From Flabesymbios commensalis (Eukaryota; Annelida; Polychaeta; Terebellida; Flabelligeridae), in the NCBI GenBank assembly GCA_964017125.1, contig OZ024903.1, positions 79,116,028 to 79,180,027 on the forward strand: 64,000 bases of DNA, given 5' to 3'. Under the pieces are notes generated by a model, which saw only the letters and a list, made by a program, of their open reading frames with translations, searched no databases and was not told where the DNA came from. Of the stretch, positions 32,451 to 43,440 are shown piece after piece. The translations under genes were made by a program, and so were the position numbers. The first letter of the stretch is position 1, and each line of letters opens with the position of its first letter.

Positions 32451-33169
32451 TTTTCACCAAAATTAAAGATGACTGCCATTGGTCAACTTCAAAACATTTT
32501 GTGGTCGCAAAAACTCATAAACAGAAAGTATTCAAATTTTACAATTTTAAATTATTATTGAAAAAATTCAAAATGGCACTTGTCTGATTTTACGTTATTT
32601 TGTGTGTATCCTAGTGAAATTAACCCACTGCTACTAAACAGCACTCATGTTTGATAATTGTTCAAAATTATGTCGAATTTATTTTTTTACCTCGTCAACT
32701 TCACCTTGAAGTGTCCTGTCAAATTTAGTTCTATATGTTGCTAAATGACTAAAGAGTTGTTACTCATACCTCGGTAGCACCATAACTTGACAAATTTCTC
32801 CTGTATTCTGCTGACGGATCTATGTATGTCATATATAATAAGTATATCATATTGTATCCTATAATCAATATATAGAGCATCTCGTCAGTTACTTTGCACT
32901 CGATTTTACCTTCTTCAAGGTATCATACTTACAGAGTGATATATCATATTCTATATATTCTTATCAATTTAATTTTTAAATGAGCGTTATTGATCGGAGA
33001 AAACTATCACATTGTCTTATTATAATCAAAATTGTTAGACTGCATGTAATACAATTTTACATGCAAAGTTATTGAATGACATTAAAAGATTAGTTATTAC
33101 TTAATTTGTTTTTCTTCTTTTATATTCGAAAAATTGATTATTTGCTATTAGATGAATCGCTATTATGGT

Positions 33170-33312
33170 GTCGGTATGAACGACAGCCAGGGCTCGAATT
33201 TCGAATACTGTGTCTGGAGGGCAGTGTCATCTCAACATCCTCAGGAGGTTCTTCTGGTCCAGTTTAGGCTATATGTGCAAAAATGCGGCCTACAACCCTA
33301 TCCATTTCAATT
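33170..33312 (+). mobile_element. tRNA-derived SINE, family 1, copy 2 (5'-truncated)
   Basis: It shares GCCAGGGCTCGAATTTCGAA, TACTGTGTCTGGAGGGCAG, TCCTCAGGAGGTTCTTCTGG and TATATGTGCAAAAATGCGGC with the copies at 30737 and 57055. Confidence 0.6.
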
Positions 33313-33582
33313 ATGAACGACAAAATTGATAAATATTGTAAATAGATTAGTAAAAGTAAAAATGTATTTTAATAGATTTGCTTTGCAACCAACATAAATG
33401 TCGTCTAAAAATAGCAACACTAACAGCTGATTTGAATTTATTTACGTTTATTCGTAAATATATACAATAGAACGTTCCTGTGCTACTTTGATGATCAAGA
33501 GAGCAATAAGCCGTCGACCTTTCAAATAATTAAAAAAGTGTAGCTCATTCTTCATCATCACTCGATGGTGAAACTATTAGAC

Positions 33583-33608
33583 TACTTGCCAATAATTATT
33601 GGCAAGTA
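33583..33608. repeat. Perfect 26-bp palindrome
   Basis: TACTTGCC plus the self-complementary AATAATTATT plus GGCAAGTA. It is followed at once by TATTGGCAATAATAC, a partial repeat of the same words. Confidence 0.9.
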
Positions 33609-35889
33609 TTGTATTATTGGCAATAATACAATAAATGATTACCTACTGAGTATCACTCGCAATTATTTACAGCAGCACAAGACTATATAATATATAACGC
33701 GGGCTTCGCTCAAGCCACAAAATTATATTAGATTTTTGTGAAACAGGTTGTAGCGAAGGCCGAGGAAGCCCAAATAACGTTACAAACACTTATATTATCT
33801 CCGTCTATTCCGGCAGCTTAAGCCACAAAATTATATTATATTTTTTTAACATAAAACATTCATAAAACTCATTGTCATGTGAATTTCATTCATGAATCTG
33901 ATAACAGGCTTCTGTTCCAGGGGTCCTTTCAAATTAACGAATAGACTTAAGGAAAGCGTCTTCTATTAGTTTGACTAAAACAAGAAAATCTTAGCTAGAC
34001 TACCGTAATTACCGGACTATACTGCATTAATTTTTTTTACTGTTCGCGCGATATACAACAGGTGCGAGGTATTTATGGCTGAGGCATTGTTTAATCCCCC
34101 CAACTGTCAGATGGCTGATCAGATTGAAGTCAACCATGAAATGTCGGTAGTTTGCCCACGTTTAGCGTGTTTATGCCATGACTGTAGCCTCATTCACGCT
34201 TGAATGGACACGGCTCATTAGCACTGATGTATGGTATTAATAAAAGAGGGGATTCGTCATTTCATATCACTTACAGTACTGTATCACTCTCGGTTGGAAG
34301 GATTTCCCGTTCAATGATAACTGACATGCTAAGCAGTTGTTCTCAACTAGCTACCCACTACTTGGCGAATGTACAACAGCTTTCACGCCAGAGTAGCTGG
34401 ATCAATATAGGTCAAATATCTGTGACGCTGCATTGTCCGCGACAAACATAAGATTACATATATTTATTATGCTGGTTCAATGTCGGATGAGCGTCGCAGG
34501 TGGTCCAACATTCCAGGATACAGTAGATGAATGTTGACTCGCAGTCTACCACGCTGGCCCTACACACATGTGTTTGTTTTAACACAAGCGCCATGTCTGA
34601 CAGCTGTGCTGAAACTCAATCGAAAAAGTGATAAATAATAAATATAAAATGGTGCATCACGAAAGTCGCCAAATATAATAAATGGAAGAATTTATTTTTT
34701 ATTTAAAACTGCTAGGAATTCTCCCAACTTATGCATCGATTCTCCTGATTCAATTCTGACATTAATTTCAGAACAATCGTGCACTTGGTGACAAGTTTTT
34801 GAAATTTTGCATGGTGTTAGATATGGGCAGTGTGTTTTCAAAATCCATCGCAAACAAAATGGCCGTGACCTCTGGTGACCTCTAGAGGTCAAATTCAAAA
34901 TGACCGCCAAAACGACCATGAAAACGAACAAATGTAATGTCTCAGCTCGTTTTTGAAGTAGAATATTATGTAATACCACTTTTTGTATGTTTTGCGACAT
35001 GATAAATCAGCTTTTGGGGTCATTTCAATGATATGGGGTGTTTTTGAGGTCAAAGGTCATGTTTAAGGTCAATTATGAGGTCAATTAGCTACTATATACT
35101 ATGATAGTAAAAAACTGTCTGGAAACAAATTTTCAGTTTTTGAAATTTGGCATGGTGTTAGGTATGCGAAATGTGTTCCCAAAATCCAGCGCAAAAAATG
35201 GGTATGACCTCTATTGACCTCTGAGGAAAATTCAAAACGGCCGTCAAAATTATTCAAATGTAATATCCTAGCTCTTGTTTAAAGCAGATCATTATGCAAT
35301 ACCACTTTTTCTATGTTTTACGGCATGGCGAATCTTTAATGTTTCCTATATTTTTTTGAGGTCAGAGGTAAAAAATAGAAAAATCGAAGATGGCCGCCAG
35401 CGGCCATTTTGGGAAAAACAGATTTTTAACCAATAATCCGATAATCATGTGAATTATGTCATTTTCGACTAATTTTGCGGTGTATAACTCATTCATGGAC
35501 TTAAAATTACAATTCTAGACCTCTGTGACCTTCAAATACCACATGCAGGTGAGAGAGGACGACCAGCGGGCAGAGTGGAAAACCAGTTTTTACTAATGGC
35601 GTAAAAGCTAGGTGATATATCATTTCTGGCTAGCTTGAACGCTCAAAATCCATTCATGATATCGATAATGTCATTATAGCCACCCGTGACCTTGAAAGCA
35701 TTATTATATGACCTTGAAACAACCAATCAAAGTGAAAAAATGCGCCGGTAAAGTTGAAACTATAACTTTATTACCAGTGGTTCAATAGCTGTTACATGTG
35801 GTATGTCATTAATGATTAATTAATAGAAGCAGTAAAATAATGAAAACCCCAGAAGCGACATTTGCATTATTCTTCGTATTTTTTTATAC

Positions 35890-38165
35890 TTGATATATTT
35901 AATTTACAACTGGATATATATTGAGTTATTAATATATTGAGTTCAGAACGCAATACAATGAGTTAATAGCTCGATATATTGAGTTCAGAACTCAATATAT
36001 TGACTTCAGAACTCAATAAATTGAGTTAAGAAGTCTATATTTTGAGTTCACAACTCAATATATTGAGTTGCCAAATAAATATATTGAGTTAAGAAATCAA
36101 TATATTAAGCGAAGAAGTCGATATATTGTTTTACGAACTCGATATATTGAGTTATCAACTCGATATATTCAGTTCAGAACTCGATATATTGAGTGAATAA
36201 CTCGATATATTGAGTTACCAACTCGATATATTCAGTTCAGAACTCGATATATTGAGTCAATAACTCGATATATTGAGTTAACAACTCGATATATTCAGTT
36301 CAGAACTCGATATATTCATTTAAAAACTTGCTATATTGAGTTCAAAACTCAATATATTGAGTTCAGAACTCAATATATCGAGTAAAAAAGTCTATATATT
36401 GAGTTATCAACTCGATATAATAAGTTGAAAACTTGATATATTGACTTTACAACTCGATATATTAAGTTTCCAACTCGATATATATTGAGTTCACAACTCG
36501 ATATATTGAGTTAATAACTCGATATATTGAGTTAATAACTCGATATATTGAGTTAAGAGTTCAATATATTCATTTCATAACTCAATATATTGAGTTAAGA
36601 AGTGTATATATTGAGTTAACAACTCGATATATTGAGATGATAACTCGATAGTTCAAAACTCGATATAATGGGCTAACAAGTCTATATATTGAGCTAAGAA
36701 GTCGACATATTTAGTTACGAACTCAATATATTGAGTTATCAACTCGATATATTCAGTTGACAACTCCATATATTGAGTTTACAACTCGATATATTTGGTT
36801 TCCAACTCAATATTTTGTGTTCACAACTCGACATATTGAGTTAATAACTCAATATGATGAGCTAAGAAGTCGATATATTGAGTTAAGAACTCGATATATT
36901 GAGTTATCAACTCGATATAATGAGTTGAAAATTCGATATATTGAGTTCCCAATTCGATATATTAAGTTTTCAATTGGATATATTGAGTTCTTAGCTCAAT
37001 ATATTGAGCTAAAAAGTCGACATATTGAGTTAAAATGTCGATATATTGAGTTAAGAACTCGATATATTGAGTAATCAACTCGTTATATTGAGTTGATATT
37101 GAGTTTACAACTCGATATTAAGTTTCCAACTCGATATAGCGAGTTCACAACTCAATATCTTGAGTTATTAACTCGATATATTGATGTAAGAAATCGATAT
37201 ATTCAGTTCAAAACTCAATATATTGAGCTAATAAATCGCTTTATTGAGTTCAGAACTCAATATTTAATTTCCGAACTCAATATATTGCGTTAAGAAGTCT
37301 ATATATTCAGTTAACAACTCAATACATTGAGATAAGAGCTGGATATATCGAATTCACAACTCGAAATGTTGAGTTCATAACTCGATATATTGAGCTAAAA
37401 CTCTATAATATTGAGCTAAGAAGTCAATATATTTAGTTACGAACTTGATATATTGAGTTATCAACTCGATATATTCAGATGAAAACTCGATATTTTGAGT
37501 TTACAACTCGATAGATTAAGTTTCCAACTCGATATATTGAGTTCACAACTCGATATATTCATTTCAGAGCTCAATATATTGACTTAAGAAGTCTTATATA
37601 TTGAGGTAGTAACTCGATATATTGAGATAAGACCTCTATATGTCGAATTCACAACTCGTTATTTTGAGTTGTCAACTTAATATGTTGAGTTGACAATTCA
37701 ATAATAGTTCAAAACTCGCTATATTCAGTTCAGAACTCAATATATTGAGTTAATAACTTGATATATTGAGTTCAGAACTCAATAGATGTGGTATATTGAG
37801 TTATAAACTCAATATTATATCGCGTTGGAACTCAATATATCGAGTGGTAAACTCAATATATCGAGTTGTAAACTCAATATATCCAGTTTCGAGCTGAAAA
37901 TATCGACTTTTAAACTAAATATATCGACTTTTAAACTCAATATATATCGACTTTTAAACTCAATATATCGAGTTGTACACTCAATATAATATACAGTTTG
38001 GAACCCAAGATATCGACTTTTAAATTCAATATATCCATTTGTAAATTCAATATATCGAGTCTGGAACTCAATATATCGACTTTTAAACTAATGTATCGAA
38101 TTGTAAACTCGATATATCGAGTTCAGAACTCATTATATTGCTGACTCAATATATTGAACTAAAAA
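35890..38165. repeat. ~21-bp tandem array on the palindrome AACTCAATATATTGAGTT
   Basis: About 100 units alternate GATATATTGAGTT and AACTC/AACTCG words over 2.3 kb. Most of the array reads CTCGATATATTGAGTT. From about 37790 the asymmetry flips to CTCAATATATCGAGTT, so the array contains a head-to-head junction. Open frames within it (for example 36757-37074) are by-products of the period. Confidence 0.9.
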
Positions 38166-38219
38166 TTATTATTTTTAAAAATCCAAAAGTCGCTTCTGGG
38201 GCTTGGTAGATTTGTATTA

Positions 38220-39590
38220 CTTTTCGGCCGTAATGATCATCTAAGTGACATTGTTATACGTCAAAAACAGTACAGTCCATTGATGAGATGAATTATGTTC
38301 AGATAATGACGGAGACTCTGGTTTCACTATGCAATTTAATGCTGAAACACTATGGCCTTTCAAGCAGCTCCGCTATCCTCGTGTCGTATAATCCCCAGTG
38401 TAGCAATAGTTTAGAGCAACTTCATTTATCCTTCTATTGTTGGTAGTTTCAAGCCCTACCTTGGCCAGTTCATTGCCTCCACCCATCCGAGAGCAGTCTT
38501 TGTAGCCACCATTGTTCAGCAGAGGAATCAGGACTGAGGATACGCTCCAGTAATCTGCAGAATAAAGCCAGACACGTGGAGGCTGCAGCTTCTCTTGGAT
38601 GATCGATGTGACTAAGTTGCTTCCGCACCATGATGTACATTATTATACAGACTGAACAGATCCCTACTGACCTGTCCCAGTTGGGGGGGGGGGGTGGCGA
38701 CAAGTACTTAAACTATGTAAGAACCGTTCCAGTACCCTACTAATTAAATGTGCAGAAGGCAACAATGTCATTCTAATGCTTCATATAATCTATGCCAACT
38801 AAGCACAACTTACACTCCATACAGCGCATGATGTTCAGTACGTAACTATATGGTGCCTACACATCGCGCTCAATGTAAACACAACTGCATCTACAAGAGA
38901 TGGGATACCTTAAAGCTATTCTTCCTGAAGATAACTAGGCCTACATGGAAAGTATACTTGTAGTAAATTATTGCTTTACATCATTTTTCAGCACAAATGG
39001 TCTTTTAAATGACATTGTAATACGATAAAAACGTTTTAGTCAATTGATGAGATGAATGATGTATAGATGAGGATGCGAGGCTGAGGGTGATAGGGCATGG
39101 TGGGTTATTGAGAGCGTTTTCCTTCACTCGCCCGATAAGGGATTATGAGCATGTCTAGGGGATCTACCCCCAGACATGCCCAGACGGCCGAAGACTTGGG
39201 TTTCGCTATGCAATTTTTTGCTAAAACATTTAATGCTGAGCTGTGGCATTTCGCACAGCTCCGCTATTCTTGGGTTAGATAGTCCCCCAGAGTAACAATA
39301 GGAAAGGTAACTCCATTCATCCCCCGTGAGAAACCTAATGTCAAACACTCTATTGCTGGTTATTTAAGGCTACCATGGCCTACACCAGCACCTGCACTGC
39401 TGCGAGAGCTACATTGGCACCGCTCTTGAGCGGAAGAACCAGGGTTAGCCACTGGCAATCCGCCCAAAGATAATGGCCAGATACGAGGAGGCTGCGGCTT
39501 CCCTTGGATGATTACTGTAGGAAAGTATAATTGTGGCTTAGACAGCTTCTGCTCTGGCATCTCGATTGACATGGTTATAATATTGAACAC
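38220..39590. repeat. Foldback core: two diverged direct copies of a ~0.7-kb unit
   Basis: About 38230-38480 and 39000-39365 share GTGACATTGTTATACG / ATGACATTGTAATACG, CAATTGATGAGATGAAT, TTTCGCTATGCAATTT, CAGCTCCGCTATTCTTG and TCTATTGTTGGT / TCTATTGCTGGT. The following parts share GAGGCTGCRGCTTC and CTTGGATGAT. No domain was recognised in its frames. A G12 run is at 38683-38694. Confidence 0.55.
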
Positions 39591-39595
39591 GTTTG

Positions 39596-39745
39596 ATTAC
39601 ATATATCGACTTCTTATCTCAATATATCGAGTTCTTAACTCAATGTATTGAGTTATTAAATCAATGTGTCGATTTCTTAACTCAAAATATCGAGTTGTAA
39701 ACTGAATATATCGAGTTGTGAACCCAATATATTGAGTTAAAAAAA
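39596..39745. repeat. Short AACTCAATATATCGAGTT array next to the right arm
   Basis: Six to seven units are in the orientation opposite to most of the 35890-38165 array, as expected if the array belongs to the inverted arms. Confidence 0.8.
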
Positions 39746-41360
39746 TAAGAAAAAGAATGGAAATGTCGCTTCATTATTTTACTACTACTATTGATTAATC
39801 ACCAAGACATACTACATGTCACTGGTGGCTGTAATGACATACTTGATATCATGAATGGATTTAGAGTCATCAAGTTAGCTGGAAATGACATGTCGCGAGC
39901 TATTACGCCATTAGTAAAAAAACGGTTTCCTACTCCGCTGGTCGTCCCCTTTACCTTCATGTGGTATTTGAAGGTCATAGAAGCCTAGAATTGTAATTTT
40001 AATCCCATAAATGAATTCTACACCGCAAAATTAGTCAAAAATGACATATTACACCATGACTATAGGATTTTTAGTTAAAAATCTATTTTTCTCACGGCCA
40101 TCTTGGATTTTTGCTGTTTTTTACCTCTGACCTAAAAAAAAATTAGGAAGCAATAAAATGACCCCGGGATTAGATTTGCTATGCCGTAAAACATAGAAAA
40201 AATGGTATTACATAATGCTCTGCTTCAAACAAGAGCTAAGATATTACATATAATAATTTTGATGGCAGTTTTGGCGGTCATTTTGAATTTTGCTCATAGG
40301 TCAACAGAGGTCGTACCCATTTTTTGCGATAGATTTTTGAAACATATTTCTCATACCTGACACCATACCAATTTTTAAAATACTGAAAATTTGTTTCCAG
40401 ACAGTTTTTATTACTATTATAATAGGCCTATATGGTAGTTAATTAGGTTCATACTTGACCTTAAACATGACCTCTGACCTTAAAAAACCCCCCATATCAT
40501 TGAAATGACCCCAAAAGCTGATTTATCATGTCGCAAAACATACAAAAAGTGGTATTAGATAATATTCTACTTCAAAAACGAGCTGAGATATTACATTTAT
40601 TGGTTTTCGTGGTCGTTTTGGCGGCCATTTTGAATTTAACCTCTAAAGGTCACCAGAGGTCACGCTCATTTTGTTTGCGATGGAATTTGAAACACAGTGC
40701 CCATACTTAACACCATGCAAAATTTCAAAAACTTGTCACCAAGTGCACGATTGTTCCAAATATTGGGGTATTCCCCCCCCGCTAATAGAACAAAGCATCA
40801 TTGTCTCACATTATACATTTAGGGTACCGGTATTTTCCCAAAAGAAAAAGCGCACACTTGCAATGATGGATACATCCATCTGGTAGTCTAAGAATTGTGT
40901 TCTCACTGTATAGATTCGTCAAGTGCTGTTTATCATTATCTTCTTTTTTTTTGGGGGGGGGGGGGCGTTTCATACCACAGTATGCATGAGGCGTTGAATC
41001 AATAATGGTTTAATGATGATGGCATACCTTCTCATTCGATAATATTACTAGGGGGCGTTTCATACCCCAGTATGCATGAGGCGTTGAATCAATGTTGGTT
41101 TAAAGTTGGTGTGCATACCTTCTCTTTTGATAATATTATTAGTAAAATAATACATTACCGGTACTGTATTGTACTTAGCGTTGCAGTGTATATGATATAC
41201 TCTGTATATGCGGCACTTCTTTAATATAAGTAGTAATATGTCATGTTATACCGATATATTTGCAATTGTAGGCCTATTATCAAGTACGTTTGAAGTAGTG
41301 GTGGGGTCAGAAAGCACCCTAGATTTGGTTTAAACATTCATTTTCTCAGTCATGGGTAAA

Positions 41361-41461
41361 CCAGTAAACACAAAACATTTGTACAATGTTAGTCCAACGT
41401 CGCGTCGAAGACGTTGGGCCGACGTTGAACAAATGTTACACAAATGTTTTGTGCTTACTGG
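41361..41461. mobile_element. Hairpin MITE (CCAGTAARCACAAAACATTT ends)
   Basis: A 101-bp foldback has 22-bp ends with one mismatch. Inner AACGTCG and CGACGTT words pair. Confidence 0.65.
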
Positions 41462-41475
41462 GTAGTCGCAGGGCG

Positions 41476-41580
41476 GGGCCCTAGGGTAGTGGTTAGCACG
41501 CTGCCTTTCACACCAGAGTTCCGGGTTCGGTTCCCGGTCTCGGCGGTTTGAAAGAAACAAAAAATGTTTCTTCTCCATCT
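41476..41580 (+). mobile_element. tRNA-Glu-like SINE, family 2, copy 1
   Basis: TAGTGGTTAGCACGCTGCC (box A region), an anticodon-loop-like CTTTCAC and GGGTTCGGTTCCCGG (box B and T-stem) give a tRNA-like head, followed by CGGTTTGAAAGAAACAAA. The partner at 56932-57030 has the same body, so this is a SINE and not a tRNA gene. Confidence 0.65.
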
Positions 41581-41764
41581 ACAGCTCCCATTAGATTTTC
41601 ATTAATTTACAACCTTCGAATATTCTTGCCGTGAAACAAAGTTTTACAATTAAATGTCAAACCTAATTGGAGTACTGATACCTTCAGATCATTCCTAGCC
41701 TCCGTGTGTAATCAACCTGCGTGCAGGGTGTACTTCCCACTACACGAATACAACTGAAGTCTCT

Positions 41765-42033
41765 GCAGGGTGTGTGTAATGGGCACGAAAGGACGTAATG
41801 CTCGCTGATCTCAACTTTGGCTTCCTTCCTCCTTGGATTTTTCTTTATTGGGTGAAGGAAAAAAATTGAAACAGTTTTTATTTGTTTAGTTGGGATATAT
41901 AGTTGTGAGAAATCATCAGCAATCAACATGAACATGACACAGAATTTTGATATGCTACATAGCGACATGTAGCTGCGGCGAAGTTGAGACCACAAGCATT
42001 ACTTCCTTTCGTGCCCATTACACACGGAGACTT
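41765..42033. mobile_element. Inverted-repeat insert within the second foldback
   Basis: GTGTGTAATGGGCACGAAAG then GACGTAATGCTCG on the left pairs with AAGCATTACTTCCTTTCGTG then CCCATTACACACGG on the right. CTCAACTTTGG pairs with CGAAGTTGAG inside them. Confidence 0.6.
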
Positions 42034-42775
42034 GTTATCTTTAAGATCGAGTGGTAGATTTTCCCTCTTATAATGAGGTTGACTGATCCATTTTACTAGC
42101 TAAACTGTGTAATTGCAATACTTTTGCCCTTATACTGCCTATTTGAACTCTGTTACTACTACCTCCAACCATCACCGCTTTATTAAAATCTGTGGCGGTA
42201 ATAGCCTGTCTGTGTCTGCCTGCCGCTTGTTGAATCGTACCACTACCCATGGTTGAGAAAGGAGCTTTGGATAACATTCTTATGTATAGTTCCAATCGGA
42301 AAATAAATATGTTTAATTAAACCAAATCTATAGGGTGCTTTCTGACCCCACCACTACGTCAAGCGTACCTGATAGTACAATTGCAAATATATCGGTATTA
42401 CATGACAATACGTATTACTACTTATATTAAAAAAAGTGCAGCATATACAGAGTAGGCTTATATATCATATTCACTGGCAACGTTTAGATATTACAGTAAT
42501 TTAATATTTTACTAATAATTAGTAATATTATCGAATGAGAAGGTATGCAACCAACATAAGACCAACATTGATTCAACGCCTCGTGCATACTGCCCTCCCC
42601 CCAGAAAAAAGGTAATAATAAACAGCACTAGACATATCTATACAGTGAGAACACAATACTTAGACCACCAGATGGATGAATCGATAGACATTATTACAAG
42701 TGTGCGCTTTTTCTTTAATACATTTGGGAACGTACCCTATTTGTATAATGTGTGACAATGACGCTTTGTTCTATT

Positions 42776-43074
42776 CAACCGTTGGAAATTAATGTTAGAA
42801 TTGAATGACCATCTGGTGCCGTATCATACAATAATTTTGGTAGATCAATATTACTACAATAAGCTACCAATATTTCACTCAATAGACATTGAGTTGGTAT
42901 CAGACCCTATTCGCGATTATCTTTTGCTATTATCATCCTGTCTGATGAATGCGAACCTTGTGGAGTTTAAACCAGTTAGAAGTATTTATTATATTACATT
43001 GGCGTTCAGGTAAGGTGTACTGTAAAACTATTTGTTGCCGACCATATGAATACAATTCAGATCATTTTAACACT
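42776..43074. other. Intergenic, unassigned open frame
   Basis: A 73-codon plus-strand frame (42792-43013) ends beside a good donor (TTCAG|GTAAGG). No acceptor or partner exon is evident and I do not recognise the peptide. Confidence 0.3.
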
Positions 43075-43440
43075 TTACCAGTAGAACCAAATTTCTTTAA
43101 TTTCGACATTAGTAAATAATGTGGCACACTCTCAAAGACTTTTGAAAAAATCTAGGTATAGTACGTCAACTTGTCCCTGGGCATGCTATCTATCTCAAGA
43201 AAAAACTGAGTTAACTGAGTGACGGTAGATCTTCCTTTCAAGAAGTCATGCTGTAATGTATAAATGTCGTCACAAAGAACAGGAATAATATGGTTGTAAA
43301 CGCATCATTCCGCAACTTTACTTATATTAGAGAGCAGCAATAGTGGTCTGTGATTGCATTTTTCTTCCCTTGCCTTTAGATGTTGTGGAGATTTTAGCGC
43401 TGCCCTAATCTACTGGGAAGATATTTCATGCAAGGATTAA
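43075..43440 (-). pseudogene. LINE (non-LTR) reverse transcriptase fragment
   Basis: Read on the minus strand, the pieces CISLISISKVAERCVYNHII, LQHDFLKGRSTVTQLTQFF and (another frame) IFSKVFESVPHYLL match RT block 2 through motif A of Jockey/CR1/L2-type LINEs (typical LQxGFxxGRSTxTQL and LDFSKAFDSVPH). The conserved aspartates of motif A are lost here, and there is at least one stop or frame change near 43160. Both ends are missing, so the piece is dead. Confidence 0.7.

Larger units (their letters stand above)
32600..34770. other. Intergenic, mostly unrecognised
   Basis: It contains a SINE fragment (33170-33312), a palindrome (33583-33608) and paired words around AGCCACAAAATTATATTA (33711 and 33820). 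A word ACCGTAATTACCGGACTATA at 34001 is close to a common dispersed-repeat end. No gene is supported. Confidence 0.4.
34771..40756. mobile_element. Foldback-type element with ~1-kb inverted arms and subterminal tandem arrays
   Basis: The left arm (34771 to about 35885) and right arm (about 39745-40756) are inverted copies, roughly 80-85% alike by eye. The outer end is GAACAATCGTGCACTTGGTG on both. A frame in each arm gives the related peptides SQNIQKVVLHNILLQKRAET and SQNIQKVVLDNILLQKRAEI, which reflect the arm similarity rather than a known protein. Inside each arm lies an array of AACTCRATATATYGAGTT units in opposite orientation (35890-38165; 39596-39745), and a 1.4-kb core lies between. 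This is the architecture of Drosophila FB elements. Target duplications are not evident. No transposase is seen, so it is presumably non-autonomous. Confidence 0.8.
40785..42775. mobile_element. Second long inverted-repeat element, ~2 kb
   Basis: The arms at 40785-41333 and 42319-42775 are inverted copies with outer end AATAGAACAAAGCRTCATTG and inner end GTGGTGGGGTCAGAAAGCAC. The left arm is longer because an ~88-bp block (GCGTTTCATACCMCAGTATG, GCATGAGGCGTTGAATCAAT) is duplicated in tandem at 40967-41140. A G13 run sits at 40953-40965. The 1-kb core holds a hairpin MITE, a SINE and an inner inverted-repeat insert. No transposase was recognised. Confidence 0.8.

Noticed and set aside
34692-35000. 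Minus-strand 102-codon frame, with a similar plus-strand frame at 40528-40710, first read as a conserved gene pair
   Set aside because: The similarity is that of the inverted arms of the foldback element. The frames are not conserved beyond the DNA identity and match no known protein.
36757-37293. Two long plus-strand frames with a repeated RYIELxT peptide
   Set aside because: They follow from the ~21-bp period of the palindromic array and contain nothing but translated repeat.
35890-38165. CRISPR-like reading of the regular array
   Set aside because: The repeats have no unique spacers. The units are contiguous palindromic words in an animal genome.
41476-41560. Candidate tRNA-Glu gene (TAGTGGTTAGCAC ... 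GGTTCGGTTCC)
   Set aside because: The acceptor stem does not close and the same sequence with the same non-tRNA 3' body recurs at 56932-57030, so it is a SINE.
42792-43013. 73-codon plus-strand frame ending beside a good donor (TTCAG|GTAAGG)
   Set aside because: No upstream promoter or acceptor, no downstream partner exon and no recognisable domain. It sits between a foldback end and a LINE scrap.
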